From Ruminococcus sp. (GTDB lineage: Bacteria > Bacillota > Clostridia > Oscillospirales > Acutalibacteraceae), in contig JAFVVB010000135.1 in assembly GCA_017502425.1 (NCBI GenBank), forward strand, positions 1 through 5,966: a DNA stretch of 5,966 bases. Reading direction: 5' to 3'. This document shows positions 1-5,966 of the stretch, piece after piece (the first letter of the stretch is position 1; every line of letters begins with the position of its first letter). Position numbers and translations under genes: made by a program. The notes beneath the pieces were generated by a model, which did no database searches, had not been told where the DNA came from, and saw only the letters and a list, made by a program, of their open reading frames with translations.

Positions 1-1
1 C

Positions 2-1177
2 GGTGCTTCCCGTGTACGTGACCTTTTTGAAACAGCTAAGAAGAATTCACCATGTATCATCTTTATTGACGAGATTGATGCAGTTGGTCGTCAGCGTGGT
101 ACAGGTCTCGGTGGTGGTCACGATGAACGTGAGCAGACACTCAACCAGTTACTCGTTGAAATGGATGGTTTCGGTGCTAACGAAGGTGTTATCATGATTG
201 CGGCTACTAACCGTCCTGATATACTCGACCCTGCACTTTTACGTCCTGGTCGTTTTGACCGTCAGGTTATGGTTGGTTATCCTGATATTAACGGACGAGA
301 GGCTATCTTGAAGGTTCATTCACGTGAAAAGCCTCTTTCTCCTGATGTTAACTTGAAAACCATCGCTAAAACCACAGCAGGTTTCACTGGTGCTGACCTT
401 TCTAACCTTCTTAATGAAGCAGCACTTTTGTCTGCCCGTAAAAATAAAAAAGCTATCACTATGGCTGAAATAGAAGAGGCTACTATCAAAGTAGTTGTAG
501 GTACTGAAAAGAAAAGCAGAGTTATGTCTGACCACGAGAAAAAGCTCACAGCTTATCACGAGGCAGGCCACGCTATCGCATTTTATGTGTGCGATACTCA
601 GGACCCTGTACACCAGATTTCTATCATTCCACGTGGTATGGCTGGCGGTTATACTATGCCTCTTCCTACTGAAGACAGATCTTATCGTTCTAAAAACGAA
701 ATGCTCGAAGATATCATAGTGTGTCTCGGTGGTAGGGTAGCTGAAGCACTGGTGCTCAATGATATTTCAACAGGTGCTTCTAACGATATCGAAAAGCTGA
801 CTGCTACTGCACGTAATATGGTTATTAAGTATGGTATGTCTGATTCTTTAGGTCCTATCTGCTATGGTTCAGAATCTACCGAAGTATTTATTGGTAGAGA
901 TATGGGGCAGGTTAAGAATTTCTCTAACGAGACTGCTGCGAAAATCGACGCTGAAGTTCACGCTATCATTGCTGACGCGTATAAAAAGACTGAGGATATA
1001 TTAAACGCTAATATGGATAAACTCCACGAAGTAGCAGGATTCCTCATCAAGCATGAAAAAATGAGTGGCGAAGTGTTTGAGCAGATTATGCATAACACTT
1101 ACGTTGAACCGTCAGAAGAGAATGATCAGCCTGAAGACGAAAATTCAGAAGCAGATAATTCTACAAAAGAAATATAA
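2..1177 (+). CDS. ftsH: ATP-dependent zinc metalloprotease FtsH, 5'-truncated by the window edge
   Basis: This is a membrane-anchored AAA+ protease that unfolds and degrades misassembled membrane proteins and short-lived regulators. The frame is open from base 2 and gives 391 residues. The visible part begins at GASRVRDLF, corresponding to about residue 232 of E. coli FtsH from memory, so the two transmembrane helices, Walker A and the FVG pore loop lie outside. Visible motifs in window numbering are Walker B CIIFIDEID (about residues 18-26), the second region of homology with arginine fingers (TNRPDILDP and RPGRFDRQ, about 71-88), the zinc site HEAGH (186-190, bases 557-571), and the third zinc ligand Asp in STGASNDI (residue 262, bases 785-787). 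All catalytic residues are intact. The C-terminus is an acidic, low-complexity tail (EENDQPEDENSEADN), normal for the family. Arginine is encoded mostly by CGT, which fits a well-expressed gene. A hairpin follows 9 bases after the stop, ahead of uvrA. Confidence 0.98.
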   Translation, partial: GASRVRDLFETAKKNSPCIIFIDEIDAVGRQRGTGLGGGHDEREQTLNQLLVEMDGFGANEGVIMIAATNRPDILDPALLRPGRFDRQVMVGYPDINGREAILKVHSREKPLSPDVNLKTIAKTTAGFTGADLSNLLNEAALLSARKNKKAITMAEIEEATIKVVVGTEKKSRVMSDHEKKLTAYHEAGHAIAFYVCDTQDPVHQISIIPRGMAGGYTMPLPTEDRSYRSKNEMLEDIIVCLGGRVAEALVLNDISTGASNDIEKLTATARNMVIKYGMSDSLGPICYGSESTEVFIGRDMGQVKNFSNETAAKIDAEVHAIIADAYKKTEDILNANMDKLHEVAGFLIKHEKMSGEVFEQIMHNTYVEPSEENDQPEDENSEADNSTKEI

Positions 1178-1186
1178 CCCGTGAAT

Positions 1187-1214
1187 CGAGGCGGACTGAT
1201 GTTCGCCTCGTTTT
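1187..1214 (+). terminator. Probable intrinsic terminator (or attenuator) after ftsH
   Basis: A 10-bp stem pairs CGAGGCGGAC (1187-1196) with GTTCGCCTCG (1201-1210) around a TGAT loop, with one G-U pair, followed by TTTT at 1211-1214. The stem is GC-rich and stable, but the T-run is only four bases before GG, so termination may be partial and allow some read-through into uvrA, whose start is 26 bases further on. Confidence 0.65.
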
Positions 1215-1230
1215 GGAATGAAAAATAGGC

Positions 1231-1237
1231 AGGTGAG
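1231..1237 (+). promoter_or_regulatory. Ribosome binding site of uvrA
   Basis: AGGTGAG at 1231-1237 matches the 3' end of the Shine-Dalgarno consensus (AGGAGGTGA) and lies two bases before the ATG at 1240. It supports that ATG as the start, as does the immediate onset of the conserved UvrA N-terminus (DKIVIKGAREHNLKN). Confidence 0.7.
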
Positions 1238-1239
1238 TT

Positions 1240-2895
1240 ATGTCATCAGATAAAATAGTAATAAAAGGTGCCAGAGAACATAACCTGAAAAATGTTGATG
1301 TTGAAATACCTCGTGATAAACTCGTAGTTATGACGGGACTTTCCGGTTCGGGAAAATCCTCTCTTGCGTTTGATACCATATATGCTGAGGGCCAACGTAG
1401 GTACGTTGAGAGTTTATCTTCGTACGCACGTATGTTTTTAGGTCAGATGGAAAAGCCGTCGGTCGATTCTATCGATGGTTTATCACCAGCTATATCTATC
1501 GATCAGAAAACTACATCTAAAAACCCTCGCTCTACCGTAGGTACGGTTACCGAGATTTACGATTATCTCCGTCTTTTGTATGCGAGAATCGGTGTTCCTC
1601 ACTGTCCTGTGTGTGGTAAGAAAATCGAGCAGCAGACAGTTGATCAGATTACTGATAAGGTTATGGAATTTGAAGAGGGGACTAAAATCCAGATTTTAGC
1701 TCCTGTTATTAAAGGTAAAAAAGGTGAGCATAAAAAAGAATTCGATCGTGCCCGTAAATCTGGCTTTGCACGAGTCAGAGTAGACGGAATTATCTACGAC
1801 TTATTTGAAAACATAGTTCTCGAAAAGAATAAAAAACACACAATTGAAATTATAGTAGACAGACTGGTAATCGGAAATGATATAACTTCCAGACTGGCTG
1901 ACAGCATTGAAGTTGCATCAAAGCTATCATCAGGAACAGTAGTAGTTAATATACTAAACGGTGAAGATATCACTTTTTCGCTAAACTATGCGTGTCCAGA
2001 ACATGGAGTAAGTGTTGACGAACTTACCCCAAGAATGTTCTCGTTTAATAATCCTTTCGGAGCATGTGAAAAATGTACCGGTTTAGGTGTGTTTTTACGT
2101 GTCGACCCTAAGCGTATAATTCCCGATAAGAATAAAAGCATATCACAGGGAGGCCTCAAAGGCTCAGGTTGGGCGCTGGAAGGTAATTCGATTGCTTTGA
2201 TGTATCTGGAAGGATTAGCTAAAGCGTATGACTTTTCTCTTGATACTCCTATAAAGGATTTATCTGATGACGTTATCGATAAACTGCTTTACGGTACTAA
2301 AGGTGAACAAATAAAACTCGTCAGAAAAGGTATGTGGAAAGCAGGCGAGTTTTATAAAGACTTTGAAGGTATTATCCCTAATCTTGAAAGAAGATTCAAA
2401 GAAACCTCGAGTGCTTGGATAAAGGACGAAATCCAGAGCTTTATGACCGAAATTCCGTGTGATGAATGTGATGGAAAAAGACTTTCAAAAGTAAGTTTAG
2501 GCGTGACGGTTGGCGATATAAATATCTCGGATTTGTGTGAAAAATCAGTAGTAAACATTCTACGTTTTATGGATAGTCTTGAGCTTTCAGAGCGTGATAT
2601 GATGATAGCTATGCCAATTTTGCAGGAGATTAATTCACGACTTAATTTCTTGAAAAGCGTCGGACTTGGGTATCTTACTTTATCCAGAAGTGCAGGTACA
2701 CTTTCAGGTGGAGAAAGCCAGCGTATCAGACTTGCGACTCAGATAGGTAGCTCATTAATGGGTGTGCTGTATATTTTAGATGAGCCGAGTATAGGACTTC
2801 ATCAAAGGGATAATTCAAAGCTTCTTGATACTTTGAAAAAACTCAGGGATATTGGAAACACAGTTATCGTGGTAGAACAGATGAAGATACTATGA
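1240..2895 (+). CDS. uvrA: Excinuclease ABC subunit A (UvrA), N-terminal part up to the frameshift
   Basis: UvrA dimers scan DNA for bulky lesions and load UvrB, starting nucleotide excision repair in the cytoplasm. This piece has 551 residues and carries the first ABC ATPase domain. It shows Walker A GLSGSGKSS (33-41), the QRRYVESLSSYAR segment (52-64), the UvrB-binding/insertion region (about 120-250) with a CPVC motif at 122-125, the first zinc module (C252, H255, C276, C279; one ligand position is His in CPEHG instead of the usual Cys), the FSFNNPFGAC motif (267-276), a CDEC motif at 407-410, the ABC signature LSGGESQRIRLA (488-499) and Walker B LYILDEPSIGLH (510-521). The last five residues (QMKIL) are out-of-frame artefacts; true UvrA sequence ends at E546. 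Without the H-loop histidine and the second ATPase domain, this fragment alone would not be expected to work as UvrA. It follows ftsH by 62 bases. Confidence 0.96.
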   Translation: MSSDKIVIKGAREHNLKNVDVEIPRDKLVVMTGLSGSGKSSLAFDTIYAEGQRRYVESLSSYARMFLGQMEKPSVDSIDGLSPAISIDQKTTSKNPRSTVGTVTEIYDYLRLLYARIGVPHCPVCGKKIEQQTVDQITDKVMEFEEGTKIQILAPVIKGKKGEHKKEFDRARKSGFARVRVDGIIYDLFENIVLEKNKKHTIEIIVDRLVIGNDITSRLADSIEVASKLSSGTVVVNILNGEDITFSLNYACPEHGVSVDELTPRMFSFNNPFGACEKCTGLGVFLRVDPKRIIPDKNKSISQGGLKGSGWALEGNSIALMYLEGLAKAYDFSLDTPIKDLSDDVIDKLLYGTKGEQIKLVRKGMWKAGEFYKDFEGIIPNLERRFKETSSAWIKDEIQSFMTEIPCDECDGKRLSKVSLGVTVGDINISDLCEKSVVNILRFMDSLELSERDMMIAMPILQEINSRLNFLKSVGLGYLTLSRSAGTLSGGESQRIRLATQIGSSLMGVLYILDEPSIGLHQRDNSKLLDTLKKLRDIGNTVIVVEQMKIL

Positions 2896-4061
2896 AAGCT
2901 GCCGACCACATTATTGATATCGGACCGGGTGCAGGTGTGCACGGTGGTGAGATCGTGTGTACAGGCAATATTGATGAAATCAAAGCGTGTGAAGATTCTA
3001 TCACCGGTCAGTATCTAAGCGGTGTGCGTTCCATTCCTGTTCCCAAAAAGCGCAGAAAAGGAAACGGAAACTTCCTCCAGATTAAAGGTGCTAAGCAGAA
3101 TAATCTGAAAAACATCAACGTTAAAATTCCTTTAGGGAAATTTGTTTGTGTTACAGGTGTGTCGGGTTCAGGTAAATCATCACTGGTTAATGAGATACTG
3201 TATAAGTACCTTGCGGCACAGCTCAACAGAGCGAAAACAACACCGGGAGATTTCAAAGAAATAGTAGGTGTTGAGCATCTTGATAAAGTAATAGCTATTG
3301 ACCAGAGCCCGATTGGTCGTACACCTCGTTCTAACCCTGCGACGTATACAGGCGTGTTTACTGATATCAGAGAGCTTTTTGCATCTACTCAGGATGCTAA
3401 AATGCGTGGATATAACGCAGGTCGTTTCAGCTTTAACGTAAAAGGTGGACGATGCGAAGCTTGTCAGGGTGACGGTATACTCAAAATAGAAATGCATTTC
3501 TTACCGGATATTTATGTTCCGTGTGAAGTATGTAAAGGTAAGAGGTATAATAGGGAAACGCTGGAAGTTAAGTACAAAGGCAAAACTATTTACGATGTAC
3601 TTGAGATGACGGTTGAAGAAGGTCTTGAATTCTTTAAAAATATGCCTAAAATTGCTCGAAAGCTCCAGACGTTGTATGATGTCGGCCTCGGTTACATTAA
3701 AATCGGTCAGCCTGCTACTACGCTGTCAGGTGGTGAAGCTCAGCGAGTTAAACTTTCCACAGAGCTTTCTAAACGTTCAACAGGAAAAACGGTATATATA
3801 CTTGATGAACCTACCACGGGACTTCATATCGCTGATGTTCATAAGCTTACCGATGTGTTACAGAAACTTGTTGACACGGGAAATACGGTGGTTGTAATTG
3901 AACATAATCTTGATTTAATTAAGACAGCTGATCATATTATTGATTTGGGTCCTGAAGGTGGAGATGAAGGCGGTATGGTCGTAGCAAGCGGTACACCACA
4001 GCAGGTTGCAAAGGTCGAAAAATCCTACACAGGTCAGTATCTAAAACCACTTTTAAAATAA
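2892..4061 (+). CDS. uvrA: Excinuclease ABC subunit A (UvrA), C-terminal part after the frameshift
   Basis: This is the remainder of UvrA, 389 residues from an ATG at 2892 that overlaps the upstream stop as ATGA. That ATG is an internal Met (552 in the repaired protein), not an authentic start; the true frame is already conserved from base 2880 (DEDT before the Met). The piece holds the end of the first ATPase domain (ADHIIDIGPGAGVHGG, 4-19) and the whole second one: Walker A GVSGSGKSS (89-97), the DNA-contacting zinc module with C188, C191, C211 and C214 (RCEAC ... CEVCKGKRYN), signature LSGGEAQRVKL (278-288), Walker B VYILDEPTTGLH (301-312) and H-loop IEHNLD (336-341, His338). All catalytic motifs are intact. 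The ATGA overlap could allow coupled re-initiation, but no strong Shine-Dalgarno site precedes it. A strong terminator begins 17 bases after the stop. Confidence 0.96.
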   Translation: MKAADHIIDIGPGAGVHGGEIVCTGNIDEIKACEDSITGQYLSGVRSIPVPKKRRKGNGNFLQIKGAKQNNLKNINVKIPLGKFVCVTGVSGSGKSSLVNEILYKYLAAQLNRAKTTPGDFKEIVGVEHLDKVIAIDQSPIGRTPRSNPATYTGVFTDIRELFASTQDAKMRGYNAGRFSFNVKGGRCEACQGDGILKIEMHFLPDIYVPCEVCKGKRYNRETLEVKYKGKTIYDVLEMTVEEGLEFFKNMPKIARKLQTLYDVGLGYIKIGQPATTLSGGEAQRVKLSTELSKRSTGKTVYILDEPTTGLHIADVHKLTDVLQKLVDTGNTVVVIEHNLDLIKTADHIIDLGPEGGDEGGMVVASGTPQQVAKVEKSYTGQYLKPLLK

Positions 4062-4078
4062 AATTTAATAAATTTTTC

Positions 4079-4109
4079 GAAAAGTTGCATAGAAATATGC
4101 AACTTTTTT
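4079..4109 (+). terminator. Strong intrinsic terminator after uvrA
   Basis: A perfect 11-bp stem pairs AAAAGTTGCAT (4080-4090) with ATGCAACTTTT (4097-4107) around the loop AGAAAT, and the T-run spans 4104-4109. The flanking A-run makes it able to act on the opposite strand too. A weaker all-AT inverted repeat (AAAATTT at 4060-4066, AAATTTT at 4070-4076) lies just upstream. This hairpin ends the ftsH-uvrA block and separates it from the gene at 4141. Confidence 0.9.
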
Positions 4110-4128
4110 CATTTTAGTAGGGATTAGT

Positions 4129-4135
4129 GGAGGTG
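4129..4135 (+). promoter_or_regulatory. Strong ribosome binding site for the tail-fibre-like gene
   Basis: GGAGGTG at 4129-4135 is a near-perfect Shine-Dalgarno site, five bases before the ATG at 4141. It fixes the start of the long open frame downstream. No convincing promoter can be pointed to in the 79-base gap. Confidence 0.85.
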
Positions 4136-4140
4136 TAATT

Positions 4141-5966
4141 ATGATTTTAATTAATTCGGGAAAAATGACTATTCCTGAAGAAGAGCGTTTCATCGGCTTT
4201 GCCGGAGACAATCTTCACTCTACTAAGCAGTTTTTGGTCAGCGGTGTTGCTGATGAAAATTGTATTTACAGATTGTACCTGACATTTGATGACGGTACAA
4301 CCAACTACTTTGTACTCGACAGCAAAGTAGAAAAAGACTCGACAATACTTAACTGGACTATTTTAGAAGAACATATTTTTAAAAGCGGAATGGTAGAAGC
4401 CCAGATAAAATCAATCAGTGCTGATGGTGAAGTCTATCACACCTCCAGTGACTACTTTTTTGTGGCATATTCAGCCGAGCTTTTCGATGAATTCAAAGGC
4501 AATGAAAATGCTGAGTTTTTACGATATGAAAAAGAGCTGAATGAGCTTCTTAAAAAACTTGAAAGCGGCGCACATGATTGTGTGAAAGAAAACAGAACTA
4601 TCGCTCGGTTACCGCTTAGCGATGACATCGAGGATGTAGAATTGATGAGAGCACTTTCAGTCTATCCGGTGTTCTTGACTGATGTAGGTCCCGAGGAGTT
4701 TAATATCAGCGGTATTGGTACTGGTCAGTTCAGATTGGTTCAAAGAAGCAATACCGATGATACCTGTACTTTGTATAATTACCGCGGTGTTGACGAAAAC
4801 GGCAAAAATATCTGGCTGAAAGTAGCGTGCGATTCTGATGTGTCTGATGAGCAAATATCAGCAGCTGTTGATAAATATCTATCAAATAACCCTATTGGGG
4901 ATACTGGTGCCGACGGTAAATCTGCGTATCAAATAGCACTTGATAATGGCTTTGAAGGAACAGAATTAGAATGGCTTGATAGTCTCAAAGGCGAAGACGG
5001 TGAAGATGGTATATCTCCTTCGATTACCGTGAGCAAAACTGACGGGGGTACTGTTTTAACTATTGTCTCAGATGCTGGAATACAAAAAACAACTATTCTT
5101 AATGGTGATGACGGAAATGATGGCACTTCGATTTCTATTGATAACATAAACGAAAGTGCAGACGACGATGGTAATAACATTATAACCTTCAGTGACGGGA
5201 ATACTCTTTCGATTAAGAACGGTTCTAAAGGTTCGCAAGGCGAAAAAGGCGAAAAAGGCGACAAAGGTGATACAGGTGCTCAAGGTAAAGATGGTTCGTC
5301 TGCATCAATTACTGTCAGCGAAACTTCCACAGGATACAGGTTGTTGGTTTCTAACGAAGGTGGTTCAGGTGGAGCTAATGTTTCACAGGTGTTTTTAAAT
5401 CACGGCGAAAAAGGTGCTGACGGCTATACTCCGATAAAGGGTGTTGACTATTATACCGAAGACGAGAAGGCTCAGTTAGTTAACGAAGTTATAGATACGA
5501 TGAATAGTGCTGATGCTATTACTGTTTATGAAACAGTTGGTGGCTACTATTCTACTGACGGCAGTTTTATAGAAGACGAAAATTTCAGCTGTAAGCATAC
5601 TGATATCATTTCTGTCGAGAAAAACGAAAAGTTTTCATACACAGGTTGTGGTGTGTGGAGTGCTGCCAGTGTGCTGTGGTATGACGAAAACAGCGTGTTA
5701 ATATCAGCTTCGCAGTACGGTGAGTGGGACAATGAAGCGACACTTGAAATTACTGTGCCAAGTGGTGTGTCATATGCACGATTTTGCTCTTTTGCAAATG
5801 TGGGTGAAGTTGTGTTTTCTATTTCCAGACTTGAAAGCGATACTATTCATAGTGTTCTCAAAGGAAAGAAAATAGTATACGATGGTGATAGTATTTGCTA
5901 CGGTGCGGGATATAAAGGCGGTTACGCTAAACTCTTAGCTGAAGCTGTATATGGTTCATACGAGAA
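4141..5966 (+). CDS. Phage tail-fibre/baseplate-like modular protein with collagen-like repeats and an SGNH/GDSL hydrolase domain, 3'-truncated by the window edge
   Basis: The frame runs 608 codons from ATG 4141 to the window end without a stop. Residues 1-116 (start MILINSGKMTIPEEE) resemble the N-terminal domain of Firmicute phage baseplate (BppU-like) proteins, from memory. A charged helix, possibly coiled coil, follows (122-141), then a beta-rich region (about 180-230) and the segment VSDEQISAAVDKYLSNNPI (234-252). Gly-rich linkers include GKSAYQIALDNGFEG (259-273), common in phage tail proteins. Eight perfect Gly-X-Y triplets, Lys/Glu/Asp-rich, span 361-384. DGYTPIKGVDYYTEDEK (427-443) is another typical phage tail module. 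A beta-sandwich-like domain covers about 520-578. IVYDGDSICYGAG then opens an SGNH/GDSL esterase domain with probable nucleophile Ser584; the rest, including the Asp-His motif, lies beyond the window. There is no signal peptide or membrane segment, as expected for a virion or tail protein. Likely role, by inference: a trimeric receptor-binding fibre that deacetylates or de-esterifies surface glycans. It could also be a bacterial collagen-like surface protein, but the missing signal peptide argues against that. Confidence 0.88.
   Translation, partial: MILINSGKMTIPEEERFIGFAGDNLHSTKQFLVSGVADENCIYRLYLTFDDGTTNYFVLDSKVEKDSTILNWTILEEHIFKSGMVEAQIKSISADGEVYHTSSDYFFVAYSAELFDEFKGNENAEFLRYEKELNELLKKLESGAHDCVKENRTIARLPLSDDIEDVELMRALSVYPVFLTDVGPEEFNISGIGTGQFRLVQRSNTDDTCTLYNYRGVDENGKNIWLKVACDSDVSDEQISAAVDKYLSNNPIGDTGADGKSAYQIALDNGFEGTELEWLDSLKGEDGEDGISPSITVSKTDGGTVLTIVSDAGIQKTTILNGDDGNDGTSISIDNINESADDDGNNIITFSDGNTLSIKNGSKGSQGEKGEKGDKGDTGAQGKDGSSASITVSETSTGYRLLVSNEGGSGGANVSQVFLNHGEKGADGYTPIKGVDYYTEDEKAQLVNEVIDTMNSADAITVYETVGGYYSTDGSFIEDENFSCKHTDIISVEKNEKFSYTGCGVWSAASVLWYDENSVLISASQYGEWDNEATLEITVPSGVSYARFCSFANVGEVVFSISRLESDTIHSVLKGKKIVYDGDSICYGAGYKGGYAKLLAEAVYGSYE
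5221..5292 (+). repeat. Collagen-like Gly-X-Y coding repeat (9-bp and 3-codon periodicity)
   Basis: Eight consecutive Gly-X-Y triplets (GSK GSQ GEK GEK GDK GDT GAQ GKD) are encoded here. At the DNA level GGCGAAAAA occurs twice in tandem (5239-5247 and 5248-5256), followed by the one-mismatch copy GGCGACAAA (5257-5265). In proteins such triplets form a trimeric collagen helix serving as a fibre shaft. The exact 9-bp repeats could change copy number by slippage without breaking the frame. Confidence 0.85.

Larger units (their letters stand above)
1240..4061 (+). pseudogene. uvrA: uvrA locus, full length but interrupted by a single-base frameshift near 2879/2880
   Basis: The whole locus covers a complete excinuclease ABC subunit A gene. 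As written, the frame ends prematurely at 2893-2895 and the rest continues in another frame. Inserting one base (a T would do) between 2879 and 2880 turns VVEQMKIL-stop into VVEHDEDTMKAADHIID, the expected UvrA sequence, and gives one 940-residue protein, the same length as E. coli UvrA from memory. Everything on either side is well conserved and there are no other stops, so the lesion is either very recent or a sequencing/assembly error. No slippery heptamer is visible at the junction, so programmed frameshifting is unlikely. The two halves are described separately. Confidence 0.85.

Noticed and set aside
1173..1178. TATAAC as a -10 box for uvrA
   Set aside because: It overlaps the ftsH stop codon, the correctly spaced upstream hexamer (AGCAGA) does not resemble TTGACA, and any transcript would still have to pass the hairpin at 1187-1214.
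2871..2895. Programmed -1 frameshifting as the explanation for the uvrA break
   Set aside because: No X-XXY-YYZ slippery heptamer is seen at the junction, UvrA is not known to use recoding, and a single missing base explains the sequence fully.
3180..3497. A 105-codon minus-strand frame inside uvrA
   Set aside because: The + strand shows intact UvrA motifs across the whole interval, and the minus-strand translation has no recognisable family features.
4085..4118. TTGCAT at 4085 as a -35 box for the tail-fibre-like gene
   Set aside because: It lies inside the terminator stem, and no TATAAT-like hexamer is found 16-18 bases downstream (TTCATT at best).
4929..5264. A 111-codon open frame on the minus strand rich in Ser, Pro and Phe
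   Set aside because: It is the antisense shadow of the Gly/Asp/Lys-rich repeats of the + strand gene; its SPFSP-type repeats follow directly from the collagen-like codons, and no ribosome binding site is evident.
5192..5398. A + strand frame encoding a Lys/Ala-rich peptide
   Set aside because: It is the out-of-frame reading of the Gly-X-Y repeats; the frame from 4141 runs through it uninterrupted with recognisable domains.

Overview
The window looks like a low-GC Firmicute chromosome, most likely a gut clostridium of the Ruminococcus/Oscillospiraceae type. This rests on the AT-rich intergenic DNA, strong GGAGGTG-type Shine-Dalgarno sites, the clostridial flavour of FtsH and UvrA, and phage-like protein modules typical of Firmicutes. 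The family-level assignment is an inference. All genes read on the + strand.

Layout. (1) Positions 2-1177 hold the 3' two thirds of ftsH, the membrane AAA+ zinc protease; its membrane segments and Walker A lie upstream of the window. (2) Positions 1178-1239 are a short gap with a GC-rich hairpin and T-run, followed by the uvrA ribosome binding site. (3) Positions 1240-4061 hold uvrA, the damage-recognition ATPase of nucleotide excision repair. It is full length (940 residues if repaired) but is broken by one missing base between about 2879 and 2880, exactly at the H-loop of the first ATPase domain. As written it reads as two pieces that overlap by ATGA. (4) Positions 4062-4140 hold a strong intrinsic terminator and a strong ribosome binding site. 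(5) From 4141 to the window end runs one uninterrupted reading frame of at least 608 codons with no stop. It encodes a mosaic protein built like a phage tail fibre or baseplate adhesin: a phage-type N-terminal domain, Gly-X-Y collagen-like stretches, beta-rich spacer modules, a beta-sandwich-like domain, and the start of an SGNH/GDSL esterase domain cut off by the window edge.

How they fit together. ftsH and uvrA are housekeeping genes for membrane protein quality control and DNA repair. They are close and codirectional, but the hairpin between them argues against simple full co-transcription. The third gene is separated by a strong terminator, has its own ribosome binding site, and is functionally unrelated. 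It appears to be an orphan phage-derived gene, or the edge of a prophage-like or accessory segment beside the housekeeping genes. The two most notable points are the uvrA frameshift and this modular adhesin/esterase gene, whose reading frame is open at the window end and so easily missed.
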